Shown: positions 17,475 to 26,474 of the stretch, piece by piece
How the letters are laid out: each line of letters opens with the position of its first letter
Numbering within the stretch: position 1 is the stretch's first letter
From: Dermatobacter hominis
GTDB taxonomy: Bacteria > Actinomycetota > Acidimicrobiia > Acidimicrobiales > Microtrichaceae
Length of the DNA stretch: 64,000 nt
Assembly: GCF_020715685.1 (NCBI RefSeq)
Contig: NZ_CP085840.1
Coordinates: 992,001 to 1,056,000 of the forward strand
Direction: 5' to 3'
The notes under the pieces: generated by a model
The model's database searches: none
What the model saw: only the letters and a program-made list of their open reading frames with translations
What the model was told of the DNA's origin: nothing
Position numbers and translations under genes: made by a program

Positions 17475-18695
17475 ATGGATCCGCGCCCGGACGGGACGAC
17501 CAGCGCCCCCGCCTCGTTGCTGCTGCGCGTCTCCGGACCGGACCGACCCGGGATCACCGCCGACCTGATGACGGTGCTCGACCGGGCCGGGGCCGAGGTG
17601 CAGGACGTCGAGCAGGTCCTGGTCCGCGGCCACCTGACGTTGGCGGTCGCGCTGGCCGCACCGGCCGACGGCGGCACGGCGCTGCGGGCCGTGCTCGACG
17701 ACCTGGCCCGCAGTCGCGACGTCCACATCGAGCTGGTCCCCGCCCCTGCGCCGAGGTCCGCGCACGCGACCACCGATGCCGTGACCGTGCTGGGCCACGA
17801 GCTGGAGACCCCGCTGTCGCCGGCCGAGATCGGCGCCGTCGCGGGCGGCATCAACGCCGCCGGCGGCAACATCGACCGGATCGTGCGGCTCGCCCGCTAC
17901 CCGGTCTACGCCTACGAGTTCCGCGTGACCGGCGCGGACCCGACGGCGCTGGCCAAGCACCTCGGCGAGGCTGCGGCCACCCACCGCCTCGACGTCGCGC
18001 TCCAGCCCGAGGGGCTCGAGCGCCGGGCCAAGCGCCTCGTGGTGCTCGACGTCGACTCCACGCTCATCCAGGACGAGGTCATCGAGCTCCTGGCCGAGGA
18101 GGCCGGCTGCGTCGAGGAGGTCCGCGCCGTCACCGAGCGGGCGATGGCCGGCGAGCTCGACTTCACCACCGCGCTCCGCGAGCGAGTCCGCCGCCTGGAG
18201 GGCCTCGACGCCGAGGCGATCGAGCGGGCCCGGGCCCGCATGCGGCTGACGCCCGGGGCCCGGACCTTCGTCCGCACGCTCAAGCGGCTCGGCTACACGG
18301 TCGGCATCGTGTCGGGCGGCTTCACCCAGTTCACCGACGGCCTGGCCGCCGAGCTCGGGCTGGACCACGCCCACGCCAACGTGCTCGAGGTCGCCGGCGG
18401 CGTGCTGACCGGTGAGGTCCTCGGCGACGTGGTCGACCGTGCCGCCAAGGCCCGGCTGCTCCGCTCGTTCGCCGAGCTGGAGGGCGTGCCGCTCAGCCAG
18501 ACCGTCGCCGTGGGCGACGGAGCCAACGACCTCGACATGCTGGCCGCAGCCGGGCTCGGCATCGCGTTCAACGCCAAGCCGCTCGTGCAGGAGGCGGCCG
18601 ACACGACGGTCAACGTGCCCTACCTGGACGCGATCCTCTTCGTGCTCGGCGTCACGCGCGACGAGGTCGAGCGGGCCGACACCGCCGAGGGCTGA
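17475..18695 (+). CDS. serB: phosphoserine phosphatase with N-terminal ACT domains
   Basis: Last step of serine synthesis, 406 aa. An ACT domain at about 14-85 (LLRVSGPDRPGITADLMTVL) and a second at about 100-175 precede the HAD phosphatase core. Its nucleophile motif is VLDVDSTLIQDEV with D192 and D194. Then come VSGGFTQF (motif II Ser-Gly-Gly), the lysine at KARLL, and VGDGANDLDM (motif III/IV). Two ACT domains are typical of actinobacterial SerB and bind serine as a feedback signal. It diverges from the enoyl-CoA hydratase gene with 63 bases between starts. Confidence 0.93.
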   Translation: MDPRPDGTTSAPASLLLRVSGPDRPGITADLMTVLDRAGAEVQDVEQVLVRGHLTLAVALAAPADGGTALRAVLDDLARSRDVHIELVPAPAPRSAHATTDAVTVLGHELETPLSPAEIGAVAGGINAAGGNIDRIVRLARYPVYAYEFRVTGADPTALAKHLGEAAATHRLDVALQPEGLERRAKRLVVLDVDSTLIQDEVIELLAEEAGCVEEVRAVTERAMAGELDFTTALRERVRRLEGLDAEAIERARARMRLTPGARTFVRTLKRLGYTVGIVSGGFTQFTDGLAAELGLDHAHANVLEVAGGVLTGEVLGDVVDRAAKARLLRSFAELEGVPLSQTVAVGDGANDLDMLAAAGLGIAFNAKPLVQEAADTTVNVPYLDAILFVLGVTRDEVERADTAEG

Positions 18696-18734
18696 CCGCC
18701 CGCCGTCAGGCTGCCGACGCCCACCGCCGCAGCG

Positions 18735-18790
18735 CCGGTTCTGTTCCCGGGAGCTGGGGCGAACACCCCGACCGGTGGGAACAGAACGGC
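18735..18790. terminator. inverted repeat between convergent serB and M16 peptidase genes
   Basis: GTTCTGTTCCC (18738-18748) and GGGAACAGAAC (18777-18787) are exact inverse complements, with three more pairing bases on each side after a one-base bulge. The loop is 28 bases. A position between two convergent stops suggests a bidirectional terminator. Confidence 0.5.
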
Positions 18791-18814
18791 GGGGTCGGGT
18801 CGGTCCGGCTGCGA

Positions 18815-20095
18815 TCAGCCGGGGCCGACCGTCGACAGCACGCGCTGGCCGCCGAAGACGCGCTCGGCGACCCGTCGCACGTCCTCGTCGGTGACCGCCT
18901 CGAGGCGGGCGAGGTGCTCGTCGATCGGGGTGACGCCGCCCCGCATGATCTCGGTCATGCCGAGCCGGGTCATCCGCGACCCGACGTCCTCGTAGCTCAT
19001 CAGGTAGGCGCCGCGCAGCGAGCCCTTGGCCCGGGCGAGCTCCTCCCGGCTGATGCCGTGGGTGACCACGTCGTCGAGGATCGAGTCGATCACGTCGATC
19101 AGCTCGTCGACCTTGCCGGTCGCGGTGGCGCAGTGCACGGTCAGCGCGCCGGTGTCGACGTGGTGCGAGACGCCCGACGAGATCGAGTACGTGAGGCCGC
19201 GGTCCTCCCGGACCTCCTGGAACAGGCGGCTCGACGGGCCGGACCCGAAGACGTGGTTGAGCAGCGCCAGGGCGAAGCGGTCCTCGTCGTCGACCGACAG
19301 CGCCCGCCACCCCATCGCCAGGTGCATGCTCTCGACCGGTCGGCCCGCGACCGACGAGGGGACGACGAGGTCGCCGGGCGGCGTGCGCTCGGGCGAGCGG
19401 CCCGGTGGACGCTCGCCGAAGCGGCGCGCCACCTCCTCGACGAGGACGTCGTGGTCGATGTCGCCCGCCGCGGCCACGACGATGTTGGCCGGCGTGTACC
19501 ACTCCTCGAAGAACGACGCGACCCGGTCGCGGTCGAGGGCCTCGATCGACTCGGCGGAGCCCAGCACCTCGCGCCCGAGCGGGTGCTCGGGGAACAGGCA
19601 CTCGAAGAGCTTCACCGAGGCGACGTCGTCGGGGTCGTCGTCGGCGGCGGCGAGCTCCTCGAGGATGACCTCGCGCTCGCCGTCGAACTCGTACGGCCGG
19701 AGGGCCGGCCGCTGCACCACGTCGAGCAGCAGGTCGATGCCGAGGTAGGCCTCGGCCGCCGGCACCCGGGCGTAGTAGGCGGTGTGCTCGTTGGCGGTGA
19801 AGGCGTTCATGTCGCCGCCCACTGCGTCGATCGCCACCGCGATGGCCTTGGCGTCGCGGTCCGCGGTGCCCTTGAACAGCAGGTGCTCGAGGAAGTGCGA
19901 CGCGCCCGACAGCTCGTCGGACTCGTCACGACCGCCCACCCCGACCCACACCGAGGCCGCGACGGAGCGCGACGTCGGCAGGCGGTCGGTCACGATCCGC
20001 AGGCCGTTCGGCAGGACGGTCCGACGGACGTGCTCGTCGGGCGACGGGATGGAGCTCCCGCCGCCCGACGTCACGTCCGTCGAGGGGTCGATCAC
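18815..20095 (-). CDS. M16 family zinc metallopeptidase (processing-peptidase-like)
   Basis: A 426-aa insulinase/pitrilysin-family protein, like the actinobacterial peptidases found after pnp. The inverted zinc motif HFLEH is at residues 67-71 (SGASHFLEHLLFKGT), with the third ligand Glu about 75 residues on (GEREVILEEL). The typical R-x-x-Y-like helix is in the C-terminal half (GSGPSSRLFQEVREDRGLTYS). Its GTG start overlaps the pnp stop (GTGA). Members are often cytoplasmic peptidases of unknown substrate. The gene closes the rbfA-to-M16 minus-strand block. Confidence 0.9.
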   Translation of the reverse strand: MIDPSTDVTSGGGSSIPSPDEHVRRTVLPNGLRIVTDRLPTSRSVAASVWVGVGGRDESDELSGASHFLEHLLFKGTADRDAKAIAVAIDAVGGDMNAFTANEHTAYYARVPAAEAYLGIDLLLDVVQRPALRPYEFDGEREVILEELAAADDDPDDVASVKLFECLFPEHPLGREVLGSAESIEALDRDRVASFFEEWYTPANIVVAAAGDIDHDVLVEEVARRFGERPPGRSPERTPPGDLVVPSSVAGRPVESMHLAMGWRALSVDDEDRFALALLNHVFGSGPSSRLFQEVREDRGLTYSISSGVSHHVDTGALTVHCATATGKVDELIDVIDSILDDVVTHGISREELARAKGSLRGAYLMSYEDVGSRMTRLGMTEIMRGGVTPIDEHLARLEAVTDEDVRRVAERVFGGQRVLSTVGPG

Positions 20096-22554
20096 CGGCG
20101 GCGCTGACCGCCGCGACCGCGGCCGCCGCGACCACCACGGTCGCCACCGCGGCCGCCGCCGCCACCGCCACCACCACCGCCGGAGCGGGTGGCGGCGGGG
20201 CCCAGGTCACCGAACTCCTCGCGGAGCTCGGCGTCGAAGGTGTCGCTGAAGTTCAGCTCCTTCAGACCCGAACCGGTCGAGCCGTTGCCCGCGGTGTCGG
20301 CGTCGACACCGTCGACGCCGTCAGCTTTTGGGGCGTCACCGCTCCCGGCGAGCTCGCCGATCGGCGAGAGGGAGATCTTGCCGTTCGGGTCGATGTCGTC
20401 GACCTTGACGGTGATCGGGTCGCCCAGCGTGAGGACGTCCTCCACCCGGTCGATCCGCTTGCCGCCGCCCAGCTTGGAGATGTGGACGAGGCCGTCGCGG
20501 CCCGGGAGGATGTTCACGAACGCACCGAACTTGGTGATGTTCACGACGCGGCCGTCGTAGGTCGCGCCGAGCTCGGCGGTCGGCGGGTCGAGGATCAGCT
20601 TGATCTGGCGCTCGGCCTCCGACACCGCGCCGCCGTCGACCGCGGCGATCGACACGATGCCGACCATGCCGTCGTCGTCCACGCTGATGTTGGCGCCGGT
20701 CTCGGACTGGATCGAGTTGATGACCTTGCCCTTCGGGCCGATGACCTCACCGATCTTGTCGGCCGGGATCTCGAAGCTGATGATCTTCGGCGCCGTCTCG
20801 TTGACCTCGGGACGGGGCTCGGCGATGGCGCCGGCCATGACCTCGAGGATCTGGAGGCGGGCCTCCTTGGCCTGGTCCAGCGCTGCGGACAGCACGTCGG
20901 CCGGGATGCCGTCGATCTTGGTGTCGAGCTGGAGGGCGGTCACGGCGTCGGCCGTGCCGGCCACCTTGAAGTCCATGTCGCCGAACGCGTCCTCGGCGCC
21001 GAGGATGTCGGTCAGCGTCGCGTACTCGCCATCCGCGTAGACGAGGCCCATGGCGATGCCGGCCACGGGCGCCTTGATCGGCACGCCGGCGTCCATCAGC
21101 GACAGGGTCGAGGCGCACACGGAGCCCATCGACGTGGAGCCGTTCGAGGACAGGACCTCGGACACCAGGCGGATGGTGTACGGGAACTCCTCGAGCGAGG
21201 GCACGACCGGGAAGACGGCCCGCTCGGCGAGGGCGCCGTGGCCGATCTCGCGGCGCTTCGGGCCCCGCATGAAGCCGGTCTCACCGGTGGAGAACGGCGG
21301 GAAGTTGTAGTGGTGCAGGTAGCGCTTCTTGGTGACCGGGTCGATGCCGTCGATCATCTGGTCCATCTTCGCCATGCCGAGCGTGCAGATGTTGAGCACC
21401 TGCGTCTCGCCCCGCTGGAACAGGCCCGAGCCGTGCGCCGTGGGCAGCACGCCGACCTCGGCGCTCAGCGGACGGATGTCTCGCAGGCCGCGGCCGTCGA
21501 TGCGGGCGCCCTCCTTGACGATCCGGGTGCGGACGGTGTTCTTGGACAGCGACCGCACGGCGTTCTTGACCTGCTTGGTGGCCAGCGCCAGGGCGGTCTG
21601 CTCGTCGGCGCCGTCGCGGACGGCCTCGCTGACGAGGTCGGGGACGATCCGCTCGAGCAGCTCGCTGCGGAGGGCGTCCTCGGCGGCGCTGCGCTCGGCC
21701 TTGTCGGCGATCTGCATGATCTCGCCCATGCGCTCGCCGCCCAGGCTCTTGACCTGCTCGTAGATGGCGTCGGTGTAGTCGACCTGGACGTCGAAGGTCA
21801 TGGTCGGCTTGGAGCCGGCGGCGGCGACCAGGTCGCGCTGCAGGGCGATCACGGCCTTGATGTACTGCTTGCACTCCTCGAGGGCGGTGGCCAGGGCGGC
21901 CTCGTCGACCTTGGGGGCGCCGTCCTCGTAGTACTCGAAGCTCTTCTCGGTGCCGCCGGCCTCGACCATCATCACGGCGACGTCGCCGTCCTCGAGCTCA
22001 CGGCCGGCGACGACGATCTCGAACGTCGCCTCGTCGCTCTCCTCGTAGGTGGGGTGCGGGATCCACTCGCCCTCGGTGCTGTACGCCAGGCGCACGGCGC
22101 CGATCGGGCCCTCGAAGGGCACGTCGGACAGCATCAGCGCGGCCGAGGCGGCGTTGATGGCGAGGACGTCGTAGGGGTTCTCCTGGTCGGCGCCCATGAC
22201 GGTGCCGACGATGTGGACCTCGTTGCGGAAGCCGTCGGGGAACGACGGGCGCAGCGGGCGGTCGATCAGACGGCAGGTGAGGATCGCGGACTCGGGCGCC
22301 CGGCCCTCGCGGCGGAAGAACGAGCCGGGGATCTTGCCGGCGGCGTACATCCGCTCCTCGATGTCGACCGTGAGCGGGAAGAAGTCGATCCCCTCGCGGA
22401 CGTGCTTGGCGGCGGTCGCGGTGACGAGGATGCGCGTGTTGCCCATCCCGGCCATGACGGCGCCGCCGGCGAGCCCGGCGAGCTTGCCGGTCTCGAGCGT
22501 GATGGTCTTGTCGTCGCCGCCGATCGGCGCCGCGACGCGTGTGGGTTCGGCCAT
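20092..22554 (-). CDS. pnp: polyribonucleotide nucleotidyltransferase (PNPase)
   Basis: A 3'-5' phosphorolytic exoribonuclease of 820 aa. Order: RNase PH-like domain 1 (GGAVMAGMGNTRILVTATA, GKIPGSFFRREGRAPE), helical domain, RNase PH-like domain 2 (GSGLFQRGETQVLN, FPPFSTGETG, SSNGSTSMGSVC), KH domain (IIGPKGKV-like, GEVIGPKGKVINSIQSETG), S1 domain (GRVVNITKFGAFVNILPGRDG), then an unusual tail with ten consecutive Gly and RGG repeats, a low-complexity RNA-binding end. The ATG at 22554 follows AAGGAGGG. A longer reading from 22755 has no support. Overlaps the M16 peptidase gene by four bases. Confidence 0.96.
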   Translation of the reverse strand: MAEPTRVAAPIGGDDKTITLETGKLAGLAGGAVMAGMGNTRILVTATAAKHVREGIDFFPLTVDIEERMYAAGKIPGSFFRREGRAPESAILTCRLIDRPLRPSFPDGFRNEVHIVGTVMGADQENPYDVLAINAASAALMLSDVPFEGPIGAVRLAYSTEGEWIPHPTYEESDEATFEIVVAGRELEDGDVAVMMVEAGGTEKSFEYYEDGAPKVDEAALATALEECKQYIKAVIALQRDLVAAAGSKPTMTFDVQVDYTDAIYEQVKSLGGERMGEIMQIADKAERSAAEDALRSELLERIVPDLVSEAVRDGADEQTALALATKQVKNAVRSLSKNTVRTRIVKEGARIDGRGLRDIRPLSAEVGVLPTAHGSGLFQRGETQVLNICTLGMAKMDQMIDGIDPVTKKRYLHHYNFPPFSTGETGFMRGPKRREIGHGALAERAVFPVVPSLEEFPYTIRLVSEVLSSNGSTSMGSVCASTLSLMDAGVPIKAPVAGIAMGLVYADGEYATLTDILGAEDAFGDMDFKVAGTADAVTALQLDTKIDGIPADVLSAALDQAKEARLQILEVMAGAIAEPRPEVNETAPKIISFEIPADKIGEVIGPKGKVINSIQSETGANISVDDDGMVGIVSIAAVDGGAVSEAERQIKLILDPPTAELGATYDGRVVNITKFGAFVNILPGRDGLVHISKLGGGKRIDRVEDVLTLGDPITVKVDDIDPNGKISLSPIGELAGSGDAPKADGVDGVDADTAGNGSTGSGLKELNFSDTFDAELREEFGDLGPAATRSGGGGGGGGGGRGGDRGGRGGRGRGGQRRR

Positions 22555-22821
22555 GAGGCCCTCCTTCTGCAGCCCGGTGTCACCGGTCTGCGTTCGGTGC
22601 GGCGGGGCCAGTTCCCAGTGGTCGAACCCCGGCTCGGCCCCGCAGATCCTCAGGACCGGTGGGCCGGATCGGGAGGTCCAGATCGACGCCCACCCGGACG
22701 GGCCCGGTGGGCCGCTGCATCCGAGGGATCCGGCCGGAGGGCCGGAGGTCGGCAACCGGTAACTGACCGGCCTGCCGCAGTTGTGTTGGGCACACGCTAC
22801 CCGACTCGGGGCCCCGGCACG

Positions 22822-22859
22822 CGAACACCCCCTCAGGAAGGCTCCTGAGAGGGTGTTCG
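22822..22859 (-). terminator. 17-bp hairpin between rpsO and pnp
   Basis: Arms 22822-22838 and 22843-22859 pair over 17 positions with one mismatch, around the loop AGGC (CGAACACCC..CTCAGGA / TCCTGAGAGGGTGTTCG). It is the longest stem in the window. It is either the rpsO terminator or an RNase-processing stem like the one ahead of E. coli pnp. No U-run follows. Confidence 0.65.
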
Positions 22860-22875
22860 AAGCGCTCTGGCGGCG

Positions 22876-22900
22876 GGTTCCGTCGGATGCCGACGGAACC
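22876..22900 (-). terminator. 11-bp hairpin following rpsO
   Basis: GGTTCCGTCGG and CCGACGGAACC form a perfect 11-bp stem with a 3-base loop, 48 bases past the rpsO stop. It is the first of the two tandem stems between rpsO and pnp. Confidence 0.55.
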
Positions 22901-22947
22901 GTCTGCGAGACGGTGGGCCAGCGGCGCAGTGCGCCGCCGGGCCGGTT

Positions 22948-23229
22948 CTATCGCCGCAGGCCGAGCTCGGCGATGACGGTCCGGTACCGCTCGACGTCGT
23001 TGTTCTTCAGGTAGTCCAGGAAGCGACGGCGCTTGCCGACCAGCATCAGGAGGCCACGCCGGGAGTGGTGGTCCTTCTTGTGCACCTTGAGGTGCTCGGT
23101 CAGGTGGTTGATGCGGTCGGTCAGCAGCGCGATCTGCACCTCGGGCGAACCCGTGTCGGAGTCGTGCTTGCGGAACTTCGCGATGGTGTCGCCCTTGGGC
23201 GGGAGGTTCGTGGGCTCCCGGTTGGTCAT
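22948..23229 (-). CDS. rpsO: 30S ribosomal protein S15
   Basis: A 93-aa ribosomal protein of the small-subunit platform, binding 16S rRNA helices 20-22. The family signature is clear: [59 protein letters not shown]. The N-terminus has about four extra residues before the conserved part compared with E. coli S15. The ATG follows AGGAGCAGATCC. It is upstream of pnp as in many bacteria, separated by hairpins. Confidence 0.96.
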   Translation of the reverse strand: MTNREPTNLPPKGDTIAKFRKHDSDTGSPEVQIALLTDRINHLTEHLKVHKKDHHSRRGLLMLVGKRRRFLDYLKNNDVERYRTVIAELGLRR

Positions 23230-23324
23230 CTGGATCTGCTCCTGTGGGTGTCGGACCCTGCTCCCCGAACCGTCGGTGTGGCGTGGCCCTCGCGGGCCGG
23301 CGCCGCCGCGGGGACGGAGAGCGG

Positions 23325-23344
23325 TCCCCGACGTCCGTCGGGGA
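23325..23344 (-). terminator. hairpin after the alpha/beta hydrolase gene
   Basis: TCCCCGACG and CGTCGGGGA are exact inverse complements two bases apart, 17 bases past the stop at 23361. In practice this folds as a 7-bp stem with a 6-base loop. It may end the upstream transcript before the rpsO promoter region. Confidence 0.45.
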
Positions 23345-23360
23345 ACGGACAAGCTACCAG

Positions 23361-24503
23361 TCAGGACGCGTCCCGCTCCACCGCGGGCGGCTCGGGCTCC
23401 GCCGGGCGGGGGTGCTCGACCCGCCAGCGGTACCGGGGCTTGCGGTGGCGACCGACGACCTTGCGGCGGCCGTCGGCCGGATCGAGCTCGAACACCCGGG
23501 CGCCCGGCGCGTAGCAGGCCCGCCGGATCTGCTCGACGCCGGGGGTCTTCGAGCGGACGCCGGCGGACCGCAACGTGCGCCGGATGCCGTCGCCGAGCGG
23601 GCCGTCGAGCATCTCGGCGATGATCGCCGGCAGGGTCTCGGGATCGGTGAGCGGCCAGGAGTGGCCCGCCCCCTCGACCGTCACGAGCGTCCCCTCGGTG
23701 CGGCGGGCGGCGTCCACCGAGGTCCGGTGCGGCACGGCGATGTCCCGGGCGCCGTGCATGGCGATCACCGGCACCTCGCCCGCCTTGACCGCGTCGAGGG
23801 CGTAGCGGCTCGAGCGGGTGCGCAGGATCGACATCATCGGTCCCATCAGCCGCCACGGCTGCACGACGTGGCCCGCCACGGTCGGCACCGCGAGGCGCAT
23901 CAGCTTGAACGCCTGGCGCGGGTCGCTGAAGGCCGGGGCGACGGTGAACGAGTCGAGCACGAGCAGGGCGCCGACGACGCCGAGCAGCGGCGGGGCGACG
24001 CGGAACAGGTAGACCATGCGGTCCCACGTGTCGCCGACGATCGCGTCGATGAGGATGACGGCCATCGTCCGGTCGGGCCGCTCGGCCGCCAGCCGGGTCA
24101 CGAGCTGGCCGCCCATCGAGTGCCCGGCGAGCACGTAGCGCTCGATGCCGAGCTCGTCGATGCAGCGGCCGAGGAGGTCGGCGTAGTCGTTCATGGCCTG
24201 CCCCGACAGCGGCAGGCCCTGCGTGGCACCGTGGCCGGCCGTGTCGATGGCGATCACGCGGAAGCCCATCCCGACGAGCCGGGACAGCGACTGGGCGTAG
24301 AGGAACCCCTCGGCCGAGAAGCCGTGGACGACGACCAGCGGGACGCCCTCGCCGGCCACCGTGACGCCCACGAGGTGGCCGTCGGCCAGCGTGATCTCGT
24401 GGCGGGCGAGGCGCGGCACCTCCACGGCGCCGGGGGCGACGGGTTCGTCCCGCACCGGCCCTTCGATCGGGTCGACGATCTCGCTCGCTTCGATGTTGCT
24501 CAT
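23361..24503 (-). CDS. alpha/beta-fold hydrolase
   Basis: A 380-aa hydrolase. Core motifs: [15 protein letters not shown] (oxyanion strand, H-G), [16 protein letters not shown], the nucleophile elbow [15 protein letters not shown] (Ser at about 126), an acid in [10 protein letters not shown], and the catalytic His in [15 protein letters not shown] long hydrophobic lid ([20 protein letters not shown]) suggests a lipid or hydrophobic ester substrate. The C-terminal 70 residues are basic and unlike the family core, perhaps binding nucleic acid or membrane. It lies between rpsO and ribF on the same strand. Confidence 0.8.
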   Translation of the reverse strand: MSNIEASEIVDPIEGPVRDEPVAPGAVEVPRLARHEITLADGHLVGVTVAGEGVPLVVVHGFSAEGFLYAQSLSRLVGMGFRVIAIDTAGHGATQGLPLSGQAMNDYADLLGRCIDELGIERYVLAGHSMGGQLVTRLAAERPDRTMAVILIDAIVGDTWDRMVYLFRVAPPLLGVVGALLVLDSFTVAPAFSDPRQAFKLMRLAVPTVAGHVVQPWRLMGPMMSILRTRSSRYALDAVKAGEVPVIAMHGARDIAVPHRTSVDAARRTEGTLVTVEGAGHSWPLTDPETLPAIIAEMLDGPLGDGIRRTLRSAGVRSKTPGVEQIRRACYAPGARVFELDPADGRRKVVGRHRKPRYRWRVEHPRPAEPEPPAVERDAS

Positions 24504-24571
24504 GGGTGCAGTGGGGCCGCCCGCGCGACCGCTGCACCACGGTACCGAACCGGGCTCAGGAAACGGCGTTC

Positions 24572-25558
24572 TCAGCGCAGGTTGAGGAGGCGGGCGGCCT
24601 CGTCGCAGTCCGCCCGGAGCTGCACGGTCAGCTCCTCGACCGACGCGAACCGGGCGTCGGGGCGGATCCGGTGCGTGAAGCGCACCGCCACGTCCCGGTC
24701 GTAGAGGTCACCCGCGAAGTCGAGGGCGTGGACCTCGAGCAGCGTCATGGCGGTGTCGTTGTAGAAGGTGGGCCGCTTGCCCACGTAGACCGCGGACGGC
24801 AGGACCTCGCCGGTGTCGCGCAGCTCCATCTCGCCGGCGTAGATGCCGTCGGCCGGCATCAGCATCTCCGGGCGGATCGCCACGTTCGCCGTGGGGAACC
24901 CGAGCGTCCGGCCACGGGCGTCGCCGTGGGCGACCGGTCCGCGCATCTCGTGCGGTCGGCCGAGCATGGCGTTCGCGTCCGCGAGCCGGCCCTCGATCAG
25001 CGCCCGGCGGATCGCGGTCGACGACACCTGGGCGTCGTCGCGGGCCGCATGGCCGTCGGGGCCGACCAGCTTGTGGCCGTGCACGCCGAAGCCGAGCGCC
25101 TCGCCCTGCTCCTCGAGCAGCGCCACGTTCCCCCGGCGGCGGTGGCCGAAGTGGAAGTCCTCCCCCACCACGACCTGCTTCGCGTTCAGGCACCCCACCA
25201 GCACCCGGTCGACGAAGTCCTCGGCCGACTCGGCGGCGCGCTGCTCGTCGAAGTGCACGACGAGCACGTGGTCGACGCCGGTGTCCTCGAGCAGCTCCAG
25301 CTTCTGGTCGAGGTCGGTCAGCAGCAGCGGTGCGGAGTCGGGCCGGATCACCTGGGCCGGGTGGCGGTCGAAGGTGACCACGGCGGAGCGGTGGCCACCG
25401 GCGGCGGCGCGCTCGCGCACCGCGGCGATGACCGCCCGGTGGCCGAGGTGGACGCCGTCGTAGGCGCCGATCGTGACGACGGTGCCCTCGGGCGGCGCCG
25501 GACAGCCCCCGGGGCCCTCGACACCGGAGTGCACGTCGACGAGACGGTGGACCTCCAC
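24572..25558 (-). CDS. ribF: bifunctional riboflavin kinase / FAD synthetase
   Basis: Makes FMN and FAD from riboflavin; 328 aa, normal length. The N-terminal FAD synthetase (nucleotidyltransferase) has GAYDGVHLGHRAVI (HxGH motif) at about 30-43, VGEDFHFGHRRRGN and VSSTAIRRALIEG. The C-terminal flavokinase has GPVAHGDARGRTLGFPTANV (GxPTAN), GIYAGEM, VYVGKRPTF and LLEVHALDF with the catalytic Glu. It lies 22 bases from the next gene, truB, in the usual rbfA-truB-ribF order of bacteria. Confidence 0.95.
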   Translation of the reverse strand: MEVHRLVDVHSGVEGPGGCPAPPEGTVVTIGAYDGVHLGHRAVIAAVRERAAAGGHRSAVVTFDRHPAQVIRPDSAPLLLTDLDQKLELLEDTGVDHVLVVHFDEQRAAESAEDFVDRVLVGCLNAKQVVVGEDFHFGHRRRGNVALLEEQGEALGFGVHGHKLVGPDGHAARDDAQVSSTAIRRALIEGRLADANAMLGRPHEMRGPVAHGDARGRTLGFPTANVAIRPEMLMPADGIYAGEMELRDTGEVLPSAVYVGKRPTFYNDTAMTLLEVHALDFAGDLYDRDVAVRFTHRIRPDARFASVEELTVQLRADCDEAARLLNLR

Positions 25559-25580
25559 GGCGGGCGAGGCTACCGCTGCG

Positions 25581-26474
25581 TCACGAGAGGACGAACGCCG
25601 GCTTGACCGTCGCGCCGCGGTGCGGCTCGTACACCGCGAGCAGCGCGCCCGCGCCGTCGAGCACGGCCCACGGGCCGCCGGCCTCGTCGGGCAGGCCCAT
25701 CCGATCCCGCCCCAGCACCTTGCCGTGGCCCACGTCGACGGCGGTCGCGGCGTCGACCTCGACCGACGCCATCACCCGGTCGATCGCCGACGGCGGGAGC
25801 AGCGCCTCGGGCGCCACGTCGTCGAGCGCGACGGCGTCGTCGAGGGCGAACGGCCCGACCGCCGTGCGCCGGAGCGCGCCGAGGTGCGCGCCGCCGCCGA
25901 GCGCAGCGCCGAGGTCGGCCGCCAGCACGCGCACGTAGGTCCCCGCCGAGCACTCGACGGTCGCTCGCCACACCATCGGGTCGTCGGTCGCCGACACGTC
26001 GAAGCGGCGCACGGTGACCGGCCGGGGCGGCCGGTCGACCACCTCGCCGCGCCGCGCTCGCTCGTGGAGGCGCTGGCCGTCGATCTTGATCGCCGAGACC
26101 ATCGGCGGCACCTGCATGAGGTCGCCCGTGAGGTCGGCCGCCGCCGCGGCGACCTGCGCCTCGGTCGGCGCCGCCATGTCGTGGGTGGCGGTGACGGTGC
26201 CGTCGGCGTCGAGCGAGTCCGTCTCGACCCCGAGCCGGATCTCCGCCTCGTACGTCTTGGGCAGCCCGCCGAGGAAGTTGAGCAGGCGCGTCGCCCGGCC
26301 CACGCCGAGCACCAGGACGCCCGTGGCCATCGGGTCGAGCGTCCCGGAGTGGCCCACCTTGCGGGTGCCGAGCAGCCGGCGGCACCGGGCCACCACGTCG
26401 TGGCTGGTCCACCCGGACGGCTTGTCGACCACGCAGAGGCCGGTTGGCCCGGTGGGCCCGGACCCCGCGCTCAC
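25581..26474 (-). CDS. truB: tRNA pseudouridine(55) synthase
   Basis: Makes pseudouridine 55 in the T-loop of tRNAs; 297 aa. Motifs: CVVDKPSGWTSHDVVARCRR, the catalytic Asp in VGHSGTLDPMATGVLVLGVG, the KTYEAEIRLGVETDSLDADG strand, and CSAGTYVRVLAADLGAALG. A short C-terminal PUA-like tail follows (VLGRDRMGLPDEAGGPWAVL). The GTG at 26474 overlaps the rbfA stop (GTGA), which fixes the start; a reading from 27281 is antisense to a downstream gene and is not real. Confidence 0.94.
   Translation of the reverse strand: MSAGSGPTGPTGLCVVDKPSGWTSHDVVARCRRLLGTRKVGHSGTLDPMATGVLVLGVGRATRLLNFLGGLPKTYEAEIRLGVETDSLDADGTVTATHDMAAPTEAQVAAAAADLTGDLMQVPPMVSAIKIDGQRLHERARRGEVVDRPPRPVTVRRFDVSATDDPMVWRATVECSAGTYVRVLAADLGAALGGGAHLGALRRTAVGPFALDDAVALDDVAPEALLPPSAIDRVMASVEVDAATAVDVGHGKVLGRDRMGLPDEAGGPWAVLDGAGALLAVYEPHRGATVKPAFVLS

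Larger units (their letters stand above)
22555..22947 (-). other. rpsO-pnp intergenic region (393 bases, no gene)
   Basis: No open frame with a ribosome site is seen. It holds two strong hairpins (separate entries) just after rpsO, and a GC-rich stretch with several short inverted repeats before the AAGGAGGG of pnp. This spacing is consistent with partial termination or processing of a shared rpsO-pnp transcript. Confidence 0.6.

Noticed and set aside
20482-22848. Long plus-strand frame opposite pnp
   Set aside because: It is the complement of PNPase codons and contains no recognisable domain.
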